64,000 nt of DNA from positions 1 to 64,000 of the forward strand of contig CAJNYU010003091.1 of the NCBI GenBank assembly GCA_905331475.1. Direction: 5' to 3'. The position numbers and the translations under genes are program-made. The notes below the pieces were generated by a model. The model was not told the DNA's origin. It saw only the letters and a list, made by a program, of their open reading frames with translations, and did not search any database. The DNA is from Rotaria socialis (lineage: Eukaryota > Rotifera > Eurotatoria > Philodinida > Philodinidae). Shown here piece by piece: positions 22,443 through 35,300 of this stretch; position 1 is the stretch's first letter; each line of letters starts with the position of its first letter.

Positions 22443-23465
22443 AATATTATCTATTTTTCCTGTGTTTACTCTTTCATGTCGATTCTTCTTTTTTGCTCTT
22501 GCTTGCCCGGTTATGCACATATAGAAACACAATTATGTTCAACAAATTGTGTTTTCTTTCTTCCTATTGTTAATTCATAAATATTATGACAAATATTTTC
22601 AACAATAAATATTTAAGTACAGAAAAAAAGAGAACAAGGCGACAACATTACTAGAATGCTGAAAACTTAATGAAAAGAAGGATGAGTAACCACGCCTTCG
22701 AATAAATAGCGTAGAGAAATGTTTCTAATTCACGATAGTAACTGAATTATCGTTCGCAATTAAAACTGACAGAAATAATGCTTAAAAGTTGTTTCTATCA
22801 TTTGTATAAAATTGCAAATATTGCAGAGTTATGATTTTATCACTCGACTGAAAAGAGAAGAGCATGAAAGTCTTTTCTATAATCCTGCATGATTTTATGC
22901 ATGTGTAAAATAGGATAGAAGATGTCATTTGGCAAACTAATATTAATAATTCATATTCTTTCTGTGTACTGAGGCTGCCAATTATTATTAATGTCACTAG
23001 TAACTTTGGTTTATATTTCATGAAAAAATGCATATGTTACTGGCAACATATGTCGGGTAAAAATGAAGAGATTATCAACACTCATATGCAATTGCAACTA
23101 ATACTTTCAAGTCCATTGAACAAATCTCTACGGCAAGATAAAGAATGATTTTATAAAAAAATATTTCCATTAATATATTTTGATAAAATGTTTTCTTTTG
23201 GTTATTTACTTTTGTTAATACGAAGCTGGACGATGAATATTGATAATAGACATTTCATAATTATCATTGAGTATTTGTAATTGCGATGAATTCAGGAAAA
23301 TGATGTGTCTATATTTTCAAATCATTAACAGCAATGACTAGTGAATGGTAAACTCGACTTTGGTCAAAAGTAAAAATGTCGAAAGAAATTTATAAAAATA
23401 AAATTAAAAAATCTAAAAGAAGGAGTGTTTTGAAAGGTATTTGATCAATATGTTATTATTGTAGG

Positions 23466-23641
23466 CAGTGGCGGATCTACCAGTTAGGCTACCCGGCCAT
23501 CACCATCCCCCTTAAGAAACTTTTTCGATTTTCTTCTGCAGAAATGAAACATAAAATAATTGTTCTGTCTCAACTAGACTTGAGAAACCGTTTTTTGGCC
23601 AGGAGCGCCACTCCCTAACAGATTTTCTGGACCCGCCACTG
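23466..23641. mobile_element. MITE with CAGTGGCGG terminal inverted repeats
   Basis: Left end CAGTGGCGGATCTACCAG; right end on the other strand CAGTGGCGGGTCCAGAAAAT. The 176-bp element has no coding capacity. Flanking octamers attgtagg and cttctagg match at 6 of 8 positions, consistent with a decayed 8-bp hAT target duplication. CAGTGGCGGATC-type ends are common in hAT-derived MITEs. Confidence 0.7.
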
Positions 23642-24561
23642 CTTCTAGGATCGATGGCGACTTATGTTCGTTTAAATCTATCATTAGTCTATTCGACATT
23701 GGTCACTTAGTACAATGTAATAGAAAAGAATAAGAAAATTATTCTTCAATTATTCATTATTCGAGTGATAAATATACATATGGAAGCCGCCACTGAATCG
23801 ACACGCAACATCAACAGTGGCTTAAATTTCCTTACTTCGAATAAGGCGCAACCTCTTTTAATAATGAATCAATTTTGAACACGACATTTTTCATGAATAC
23901 CTACTCAGTTTTAGACATTTTTACTGTCGACCAAAGTTCAGAGATTCTAATGAATGTAAGGAGTTCGATGAAAGCTACTTTCTTAGTTAGTTTTCATTCG
24001 GGTACGGTGTGTTATATTTCATAGAAATGAAACTACGATGAAATTCATTCTAGAATCAGTATGTGTTTACTGTCACATATGCGGCTATGTCTGAAAAATA
24101 CGTCTTCAACTTCTTGTTCTGTTATTTGTAAACTCTATTTTAGTGCAAATAATATTCATAAATATAATAATTGCTACAATAATTTGTGATGCCTCTTTAG
24201 ATGATACGTTGCATTTTTTGTTCATAATTATGAAACAAATGGATGCTTGTATGGATGCCACATTTCGAATCTTCTTCAGCAAGGCTTCGATTCCTTGAAA
24301 ACATTTAATTGACAAGCGTGAGGGTCTAGGTGTGACAACATTATTCATGCACATAGAGATAATGACAATAACTATTTCTTTAGCTCATCGTGATAACGCT
24401 CATAGAGAGCGTTGTTGACCGGAAAATTCGTTGTGGACAATTTGTCGTGTGTATAAATGATTATTGTATTACGCTGAAAATATCACGATAACTTTCTAAT
24501 CAAATAATTTATCGAAATTTTTTGGTATGCGCGAGGAGATTGCCGTTCACAACACCCACAC

Positions 24562-24725
24562 CCTGCATCAGCAATAAATCGTATGGCACTATCAGCTGAT
24601 GCTTTTGGAAATCGAATCTATTTTCTTGAAGATATTTCGAATGAAGTAGGACATTTTATTTTGTCCAATAAAAAGAAAGCAAGCTTCACCTTTTTACTTC
24701 TATTCGGTGTGTTGTCCTAATTTGG
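24562..24725 (+). pseudogene. Decayed copy of ryanodine-receptor exon 2, intron 2 and the start of exon 3
   Basis: This matches 28189-28355 of the intact gene over exon 2, the 64-bp intron and the first bases of exon 3, so it was copied from DNA and not mRNA. The exon part is still open (ASAINRMALSADAFGNR against [17 protein letters not shown] in the real gene). The intron acceptor AG has become CG and coding is lost soon after. It is flanked by 20-bp direct repeats, 24545-24564 and 24746-24765, that match at 18 of 20 positions. Confidence 0.85.
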
Positions 24726-24788
24726 GTGTAGGTGTAGTTGTTACTGTTCACAACAACCACGCCCTCCAGATTATTTGTGAAACGGTTG

Positions 24789-24833
24789 TCAGCGCAACCC
24801 CTTTGGGGCTAAAATGTGGAACTCACATATGAT
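24789..24833 (+). repeat. Partial copy of the GTTAGCGCA/AAAATGTG repeat family
   Basis: Reads GTCAGCGCAACCCCTTTGGG then GCTAAAATGTGGAACTCAC, nearly the same as the minus strand at 10725-10770. It lies just downstream of the copied ryanodine-receptor exon. Confidence 0.55.
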
Positions 24834-27800
24834 TTTTCACCTCATTCTACTAATACACAATACGTAAAGTTTTGAAATGCGTTGCAAGACAATTGATCGG
24901 TAGAAATAAAAATCTCTTATTTAGTTTTTGCATGCTTGCTAATGTCTGTTATGGGAAATGGGAGTCGCAAAAATCTCGCCTTTAAACTTACACTCATCAT
25001 TTTCTTGGAAAGTATATGTGAGTTGCACAAAAATCCATAAGATGACTTGAATAAAGAAGATAACTATCAAACTTTTAATGGAACAACAAAGTATTTCGAG
25101 AAAACAAAGAAAATTTGGTGCGCACAGGAGAACATGAAATATTTCCATCACATGCTGTTCATTTTTTTGAAAAGATTCCGTGTCATTTTATTATGTTGAT
25201 TGTAACAAGAGAAGCTAGGCAGTTGTGCGAATGAGCCACTGTTCTATTTGAGACACGGATGGTTTCAAAGTTTCCTCTTTTGAATTATCTTTAGCAAGTT
25301 AGGCAAACCATTTCGAAGCGAAAAACGTCTATACGAGCTGAAAAATAAATTTCCCTTCTTAATTCAATATAATAAGCCGAAGCTGAAATTTTTAATTACA
25401 TGACACTATTTGGAAAAAAAATGTTTTAAATCGATCCGATAGTGAAATATGAACAAATTATTATTGACATTACTTATGAAATCAAAAATTTTTTGGTAAG
25501 ATTAATTTTCCTACACGAGTAACAATTTCTCTTGATACTGCGCGAACTACTAATAAAGTTATTTAAACGTCCCTAATGATATACCAGATTATGCTTGGAT
25601 TCCTCCTTAGTAGTAACTCTACATATGCAGATAGATACATAGTTATATAGGAGAAACTTATTTGTTTTATCAGGTGTTTATTTTCTGTTATTCGGGTGTT
25701 CGGTCTATTCAGCGTGTAAGTATGTACAGCTGTTTGTATAGAAATCTAGCAGAAAAGTTGCAACTTGGTTTTCTTTCTCGCAACGTTTTTTGTTATATTA
25801 AACAATCCTGATCTGTATGGCTTCCATTTTTTTCATGCTGCCGATTATTCAACAGCTAGAAGAACAAATAATTTGATGAAAACGTGCTTGATCTTTCCCG
25901 TTTTTTTTTCCAGATAGATATAAACTTAATGTATCATGCTCTTGGCTGTTGAAAAAACAAACAATTATATCCGTATACATAAGTCATCAAAGTAAGTCAA
26001 CATTGTAAAGCATGAAACACTGATATTATCACGAGGATTCTTCATTTATTCTATAGAAAAAAAGTTTAACTGCATAACTGCGGCTTAGTATTGAAAGAAT
26101 TATGATTGATTATCTATAATCTCAATGTCAAAGCAATAGCAAGATTAATTGGTGTAACGTATTCAGTCTGATAATAAGATAATATAATTCTCGTTGACTA
26201 TTTGATTGTCGCGCTTAGCAAAAAATAACTAATGTTTGCAATAAAATAATCTTTCATAATACTAACAAATCCCATCGTGCAATAGAGAGAGAGAGCGAGA
26301 GGGGGAGAGGAAGAGAAAGTTCTCCTTGATAGGAATGGTAGAATAAAAAAAACAATAACTTTCCCTTATGAATTCATTTCTTGCCAGATAGAAGCTTTAA
26401 TTAATATATTTCCATCAAACTATGTTTAGTTTTCAGGGTTCTGTGTTGATAGAATAAATGAGAAACAATAGGAGATCGTCTGGAATTATTCATATGCTTA
26501 GAAGAACATAATAGAAGAGCCAGAGTCGACTATTATCGAGGAAGATCTAATAATGGTAAACAACTTATCAATGATAATGTATATCAAATAATTGGCCGGG
26601 TTAGGTAACACCCGGGATTGACTCTTACAGAATGTATTCGATCCCACGCAAGCAATGAGTTGAAGGCCGATAATAAAAACAATGCATCGATCGAAGATAC
26701 TCGAATAACTTTCAATACGTTGATATTAAGATTCTAGAAAAAAAGAGCTTCATGATTGCGCTCTTTTGGTTTTTGAAAACAAATCAAAAGAATCGTAACT
26801 CGTAATTCAACACAGACGGAGCAACATATATAAACTTTGAATTTTTCTCGAATCAATGGATACACTTCGATTTTAAATTTTCCGATTGATACACATTGAT
26901 TTCTCTATTTTGTCATTAATCTGTCTCAATAAAACGATATCGACGTAGAATCTTGTTATTGCTATTCATTATTAATCAGAAATGAAAGTTAAGCCAAGGC
27001 CAATCATAGAGAAATATCAGTATCATCAAAACTCGATAAATTTTAGTTTGTTCTTCTTTGCTTTTCATACACGTAATTTTTAGTGCGATTTTTTTATTGT
27101 GCGGTTAAAATCTATCGAGCAGATTAAAAAGAACAACTGTTGTCGCCATATACTAATCTATCATGTATCATATGCATAGACGAATGATGGGCGTAGATGT
27201 TAGCTTATTCTCTCATCTGTTCGTAGCAGAGCTTTCCCTTCTTCTTCTTCTTGCTTTCGCATGGCCTTATTCTCATCAATAATAAGATATACATCAGACA
27301 AGCACATATATCTTTCTCGTTTTTCTCGTATTTATCTAAAGAGAAACAAAGTAATAAAGAAAAAAATGGTCGTATGATTACAACGGTATCCCTCTGTGTG
27401 TCATATCTCTATGTATTCTAGTTCTAACAAACAATTCGTTACGCTAAATACTGTTCTATAGAAAAATGATCTTTCTATATATTTGGTCTATATTTAACTA
27501 ACTATCTAGTTAACTATTGATATAGAATAGGAAACCGAAGCTCAGTAAAAAAAAAAAGAAAGCCTCTGTTCAATAGTATCTCCTATTTTTAGGATTGATT
27601 GATGATACTATTGTTTTGCAAAAGACAAGGAAGAAAAGGAAACTGTAATTGTTGTTGCCTAATGATGATACTGTTATATAATAAAACAAAAAGAGTAAGC
27701 AGACATCATATGTTTCTATGGTTTTCTCTTCTTTTTTTTCTGAATGTCGTCGATAGCCAAAACCTTTAAGCAATATCGCCAATCAACGTTTAAGGGATTA

Positions 27801-28042
27801 CTACTATGTCTCGTTATGTTCCATTACATACATTTATCCTTGAAAGTTTGTCTTGTCATCGAGTTGACGATATACATCCATGATTCTATTAGCCGGATGA
27901 AAAAATAATATATGATATAACAAATAAAATTAAAATAGAAAGTAAGAAATTCACGTTTTTATTTTATCTATAGATTTGAATGATCATAATAATGATGAAA
28001 ATACAAAAATAGTCGTCGTTTGCTCCTAAACTAGAATAGATA

Positions 28043-31000
28043 ATGGCTGATGAACAAATGATGGGTGCTGAAGCTGATGACATTCAGTTTATACGCACGG
28101 TAATTTAAGTTTTATTCTCATTGAAATAATCTATGAAAATAAAAATCAATCGCTTTTTTAGGAAGATCATATTTGTTTAAGTTGTGTGCCTGCATCAGCA
28201 ATAAAACGTATGGCACTGTCAGGTGACGCATTTGGAAATCGAATGTGCTTCCTTGAAGATATTTCGAATGAAGTAAGAAATTTTATTTTATCCAATAGAA
28301 AGAAAGCAGACGACACCTTTTTTTTTCTTCTATTAGGTGTGTTGTCCTGATTTGGCATCGTGTGTTTTTGCGCTTGAACAAGCTGTATCGGTACGAGCTT
28401 TACAAGAAATGGTTAACACAACTTCAACTGAACAAGTAAAATAATTGTTGAGAAAGAAAACATGTGTTTTTGCTTTTGCTTTTGTTTCGGTTCCTTCAGT
28501 CATCAGCTAATCAAGGTGGACAAACGTATCGCACATTATTATATGGTCATGCTGTTCTTCTTCGACATTATCGTAGTCAAATGGTATCTACTAGTTTTAA
28601 ATTTAGTAACGCTAACGCTTTATTTTAAAAACAAAAACTATATTCTAGTACTTGAGCTGTTTATCAACAAGTACGTCAAATGACAAGCTTGCTTTTGATG
28701 TAGGCTTAAAAGAAGATGCGCAGGGTATGAGCAGATTGCGAAATGAAAAATCGAATGGAATGAATTGGTTTCGGTTGTTCTAGGCGAATCTTGTTGGTGG
28801 ACTATTCATCCAGCATCAAAACAAAGAAGTGAAGGCGAAAAAGTGCGCTTTAATGATGACGTTATTTTGGTGTCGGTGTTTTCTGAACGTTATCTTGTAA
28901 GCAATTTTACTTGGAAAAAAAGGAAAAATATAAAATGAACACTACTATAGCATGCCTATATGTCATCGAGCGAACGTGGCCGAGTCAATGCATCATTTCG
29001 TCAACAAGTATGGAGTCTTGTACCAATATCTAGTGGTGTAGCACGTGTTAAAAATCCAGGTTTGAGAAAAGATTATTTAACATAGAAGAATCAAAAAAAA
29101 CTTTTTTAATTTGAAAATCAGGTTTTGTTATTGGTGGTGATGTTTTACGATTAACACATGGTAATATGGATCATTGTATTACCACGCCGCCACCATCAGA
29201 CTCTCAAGCAGTTGACGATTCTGGAAGGTAATAGATAAATTCGTTTCACAGACAGAAAAAAAAAATGTTATCAATGCGAGAATTTGGTTTATGATCATGT
29301 TTTCTACGGAGTGACGGAAAAAATCTCGCAATGCTATACGTAGAAATTTAACGATAAATCAAAATATTCATCCGTGGTCTGCTAATGCTACTCCTTGCTT
29401 GCTTCCATTGACTAGGAGCACAACATCTGTAGAGTTTTCCGTACATGCAGGCCAACATAATTAGACGAGATTTTTTCCGGCCTCATACTGACACTAGATT
29501 GTACTCAAGTTTCACTCGAATACGAATGCGATGCGAAGCTCGAATCGGATCTTCACGAAGAATCTTCAATTCAGAGAAATCTTGAATACTTTTTATGTCG
29601 ACATGATGACATTCATCACTGAGAAAACTTTATTCATACTTAGCGATACATTCTTAAGGGTCGATTTCGATTGATCGTTTAAGTATCTCCATGATTCATT
29701 ATCTTAGATCAACTGTAAATGAATAGACTATAGTGGGTAACGTATGTTCATGACGTCACTGTAATTATCTCGCAACAAATTTCTTTCATTTTCGTCATTT
29801 TGGAACCACATTTGTGAGTGAACAGAGTATCAAATTAAAGCATAGAAATAAATGAGGAAACATCGGATTCGCATCCGATTGTTATGCGCACTGCAAAAAT
29901 TAAGTCGATTTATATATGTTGTGAATAATTGTAAGAAAAAAAATTTTCTTTTGAAAAAGCCCCTGTACCCCCCCCCCCCCCGCGCTCTCAGGGATGGTCT
30001 GGTCAATACTGACAATTTTTTCGATAACTCAGCCATTTCTTAACGGATCCTTCTCATCTTCGAACTCGATTGAGATGTTGATGAGATCATTCTGTATACA
30101 AAATTTCATGACAATCGGATGAGGCTTTCAAAGGTTATCGTGTTAACGACCGGCCGAACACACTGACCGAACCTAGTGTACTCACTTTTTTTGAGTACAC
30201 AAAAATATGTCAGAAGTTCGATCTTGATACTTTCATATCCCGTTTCAATAAGTTTTCTATGATTTTCGGCACTCGAGATCATCGGGTCACAAAATGATGA
30301 AAAAGATGCGTACGTCGAAAAAGCAAAAGAAAACACGCGACGGACTACATAAATGCTATGTTTAGCATCGTATTAAGAGAGATAGCGATGAAATCAGACA
30401 CCAATTTTTGTAGCCTCAAGACATTTGATTTTGAAGTGAACTCGATTTTCGTTTTATACTTTTGTTAAAAAATTGTTCTTTTAGAAATTTGTTATTTCAA
30501 TAAAAGCGAGGTAGGCGTTAGGCTTTATTTGTTTTTATAGAACTAACGTGCTTTATTTTTGCATCTGCTCCTCTTGATAGAATTCCTTGGGGTATATTCT
30601 GTGATATGTATTATGCATTCTCAATACAGGGCGTTTTTGCGATCACTAGTTAAATTGCCCTTAGCTTGAATGGATATGAAAACTAGACTATAGATTGATT
30701 CTCTAAGAAAACAACAAATAAGTTGAATTCAGAAGAGAAAAATTGATTCAATAAAACAATCGATGTTCGTTTCTATTCCAGTTTATTCATCAAAGGTGGT
30801 GCTGCTTGTCATCAAGCTCGATCATTATGGCGTGTTGAATGTTTTAAAACAAAGTAGGATAAATCTAATAAAAATTAAATCATCATGTGTAATTTTTATA
30901 TTCTTTTCGTAGATGGTACAGTGGTTTTGTTGGTTGGTGTTCATTAATTCGCCTTCGTCATATTACATCCGGTCTTTATTTAGCTGTTATTACTGATGAA

Positions 31001-32395
31001 TCTGGTAAGAGAATTCTATCGGCAAGATTTACTTTTCGTTTTAATCGTTTGAAATTTAATTTCAGGTCCAAAAGTGACTTGCATATCGAAGAAGAATGCA
31101 AGTCCTATCGCCGTAACATTCGAAATGAAAATGTCAAAAGTAAGTTAAAAAATGGAAATAAAATAAAATATTTACAATAAAAAAAAAAAACCATTAGGAA
31201 AAACAAGTAGAAGAAAATCAAGAAGAAGATAATTTAGGTGTACCGACAATAAAATATGGTGAAACAATTGTTTTTATACGTCACGTTGATTCTGACCTGT
31301 GGATTAGTTATGAAACACTTGAATTGACAATAAAAGGAATTGGCAAAGTTGAAGAAAAACGAGTAAAAACATTCGTAAAAAAAAACTGATTACTCTTTAT
31401 AATTGTTTTTACATTAGATTATCCCAGCTATTGAAGGTCATATGGACGATTGTTTTCGACTTGTTCGAGCTCAAGAAGAGGAACAAAAAACAGCATTAGT
31501 CATTCGCGTATGCGATGCTATTCTCGGAAGATTCAGTAGAACTGAGTGAGTAACACAAACAAAAAATAGAATTCGTATTGTTTTATTTTTCATAATTTTT
31601 ATTTTTCAGTTCAATGCCAATTGAAGCCGAAGCCACAAATCATTTGCTCAGTAAAAGCGATGTTATACAAGCACTACTATATGATTTAATTGGCTTTTTT
31701 TCTCAACCATCGCCCTCACTTGATCACGAAGAGAAGCAACTTCGTCTTAAAGTATTAAAAAATCGACAAGATTTATTTCAAGAAGAAGTATGAAATTTTA
31801 AGAATCTCGAATTCTATTGTTACTGATTGAGAATTCTTTTTTTTTTCGTTCAAAGGGAATGATTCGCATATTAATTGCGGCAATAAATTTCTTTAGTGAA
31901 CGTCGTGATAAATCAACACTATTAGAAGGTGTTGAAGAAAAAATTGAAGATATTACAAATAAACTTTATGTCGTTTTGGCCGCGTTAATCAAAGGTAATC
32001 GTGTTAATTGCTCAAATTTTGCTCAAACAGCTCGACTCAACTGGCTTGTTAATCGTCTACAATCACAACACGCATCGGGCGGCGTTCTAGAAGTACTTCA
32101 TAGTGTACTTGTCGACAGTCCCGAAGTATTAAATATGATTACAGAATCACATATTCTTTCAAGTAAATATGCAAAAACAAATGAATATTAAATTTTACAA
32201 CTATTAATGCTCTTGAATTTCAGTTATTGGATTGCTTGATAGAAATGGCCGAGATCCAAAAGTACTCGATGTTCTTTGTTCACTTTGTGTTAATAATGGT
32301 GTAGCTGTTCGGGCTAATCAAAATCTTATTTGTGGCAATCTTTTACAACGGCAAGATCTTCTTTTACACACAGCATTAGTTGATCATGTTACTTG
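28043..32395 (+). CDS. RyR: RyR exons 1-16: N-terminal trefoil/MIR and RIH domains
   Basis: Exon 1 is 28043-28099, exon 2 28162-28272, exon 3 begins at 28337. The block encodes the two InsP3R-type trefoil/MIR domains ([58 protein letters not shown]) and then the helical RIH domain ([62 protein letters not shown]). In vertebrate channels this part forms the cytosolic ring around the fourfold axis and is a hotspot of gain-of-function mutations. The 1.55-kb intron between about 29228 and 30780 carries an inverted repeat partner of 39010-39300. Confidence 0.93.
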
Positions 32396-35300
32396 GTAAG
32401 AGCGAAAAAAGTGAAGATTATTTTTTCCCCGGTTATTTATAGACCTTCAGAGATGAGTAGCTGCGTAAAACATGAATTTCAATATCGAGGTTTCGGTTTT
32501 GATGAACATAGTAAAATGCAAATGTACAACCGATGTTTATTTCACTTGAGTTAATTTGTATGCAGTTGAATTTAGCCGACATGATCATAGTATTCGTTTT
32601 GTTGAATTTCATCGTATATGGAATTCTATTTTTGCAATTAAATTCTTATTTCAAAAAAAGCTGTTAGCGCAATCCCTGCGAGATTAAAAATGTGAAGCAC
32701 GATATGTCCAGTTAGACTAACATCTGGGAAGCCTGCCTGCAACGGTCTGTGACGGAGAAATCAACTGTTGGTAGCGACCTGTGACACCCTGGATCTCTGC
32801 CTGTGACGGCTAGTGAATGATTTACTAGTGAAATATTTTTAAGATTTTGCGTTAATTAATTAATTAGTTAGTTTTTCCGTAACGCTCTGTGGGATGGGGG
32901 TGCAGACTTCTACCCTAAACACTTCAACACTCCTTTCGGGTCGTGTTTCACAAATGAGCGAACAGAATGTGAATGCATACACCTCGATCTTATTTTAATA
33001 TCTATTTAGCATGCGTCCAAATATTGTCGTTGGAGTTGAAGATGGCGAATCTATGTATAAAAAATGGTACTTCGAAGTTGTTATTGATCATATAGAACAA
33101 GTGACTCATGTTCAACCACATATTCGTGTCGGTTGGGCAACAACACAATTTCAATCATCGCCTGGTCATGGCGATGGATTTTCGTCGAATGGTATTGGCG
33201 ATAATACATATTCGTATGGTTTCGATGGTCAAAACATTTGGTTTGCTGGACGAGCCAATAACGTATCGAATGATGCACAACAAACTGTATTTCAGAAAAA
33301 TGATGTTATCGGATGTTTATTAGATTTAGATATACCGGAAATGTGGTTTTCATTAAACGGTCGCCCGGTTCGAGGCATCGTTAGAGAATTTAATTTAACT
33401 GGTATGTTTTATCCAGCGATATCGTTATCATCTCGTGTCAGGTACGATAAATATAAATTTTCGTGTCTAATTCAAACTTATTTCGAATTTATTTTTAGCT
33501 GTCGATTTATATTCGGCGGCGAGCACGGCCGTTTTATTCATCGGCCACCTGAAGGCGTAGCGCCTCTCTATGAAGCTATGTTAATAAAGCAAAAAGTTTC
33601 TATTGATCCATGTTTTTCATTTGGTAATATTGAACGAAACCGTCTCGATGGACCATCACCAATTCAACATAATATTGCATTCACACCACAGCCCGTACGA
33701 ACGAGTCATATTGTTTTACCACCCTATTTGGACAGTGTGTGCGATCGATTGACTGTTAATTCTCATGAACTATGGTGTATGAATAAAATCGCTAATGGTT
33801 GGCGATTTGCCGAAGTAAATTTTTTATTTTGGAATAAATTTAAAATAGATGCTCTTCGAATTTTTTAAGTGTCGAGATGATGCTCAAAAGATAAGTCCAT
33901 GTCTAACATCGTTCGATAATCTTCCACCAGAAGACAAACAACATAATGCAACCACAACAATAGAAAATTTAAAAAGTTTATTAGCATATGGCTATCACAT
34001 TGGAATGGAAGTAAAAACCGACGATCGTCGATTAAAATATATTAAATTATCGGCTACATATACACAATCGAATGGCTATAGACCTCAACCATTAGATTTA
34101 TCAAACGTTGTTCTATCAGCAAAAATGGATGAATTAGTCGAATTATTGGCTGAAAATACGCATAATGTTTGGGCAGCGGGTAGAATTAAAGATGGATTTA
34201 CTTATGGTATATCAGATGTAAGCTCATTTGGAAATACCAATGAAAGTCACTTACAGTGGACGGGAACAGAATTCGGTTTAGCTGGAAGAAATTTATTGGT
34301 ATTTGTAGCAAGATAAAATCACTGAACTTTTAATTGAGATTTGTTCTTATAAGCAGTTCTAATGACTCGTGAGCAAAGCTTCAATTTGAAAGAAGCTGCC
34401 TTTGTTGTTTAATAGAATCTTTAAAAATCTAATAGACACAGATAACAAATATTAGATTTACTTGAAAATTTAAGATATTCATCACCGTGTACGCAAGTGT
34501 GCAAAGTGAAGTTTTACGAATTTGAGAAGAGTTATTTCTCCGAAAAGGCTGAAAGTTAAAAGTTTTAATAATTCTGTCGTTCAAAACAAAATTCATGAGA
34601 AATACAATTAATTAAATCTTCAGTGTTATTATCAGTAAAACCCTTGAGCTACATGGCCATCGAAGTCGATCATGATGAACGATTATAGACTTGATTTTAC
34701 TTCTAATGAAACCTTCTTGTAAACCAACTATGAGCTGAAGCAACAGATTACAATTTGTTTGCAAACTCTCATACTTCTTCTCTTTTATAGAATCCACACA
34801 ACAAGCGAAGTCCGTATTTACTTCCATATTCAATCATTGATGATAGTATTAAAAAAATCAATCGCGATACAGCAAGCGAGATTGTTAAAACTCTTCTTGC
34901 TGTTGGCTATACGATTGATGCGCCAACAGGCGACATTGAAGATCTTAATCGACGTAGTAAAGATGTTAAACCTACTGAACCTATGTCAAATTATCGAACA
35001 TATCGTGCCGAACAAACATTTGCTGTAACACGTGGCAAATGGTACTATGAAGTTGAATTATTAACACCGGGTCGAATGTTAGTCGGATGGGCACATGCAT
35101 CAAAACTCGGCTCATTTTATCCGCTCGGTTCGGATTCGTACGGATATGCGTTTGATGGTTTAAATGCACGACGTTGCCATCATAATTCATTTGATAGATT
35201 TGGAAAAAAATGGACAAAAAACGATGTTGTTGGTTGTATGATTGATTTGCACGATAAAACAATTAGTTTTTCATTAAATGGCGAATTAATGTTAGATAAT

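Larger units (their letters stand above)
22443..28042. other. 5.6-kb gene-free stretch upstream of the ryanodine receptor
   Basis: No intact gene on either strand. It holds a MITE (23466-23641), a decayed copy of ryanodine-receptor exons (24562-24725), a partial repeat (24789-24833), a GA-rich microsatellite (about 26285-26318) and otherwise AT-rich DNA. The last kilobase should include the ryanodine-receptor promoter and 5' UTR; an acceptor-like tattttatctatag near 27974 may belong to a 5' UTR intron. Confidence 0.45.

Noticed and set aside
30106-30336. Minus-strand ORF in the first large RyR intron
   Set aside because: It overlaps a repeat whose other copy at 39010 has no matching frame.
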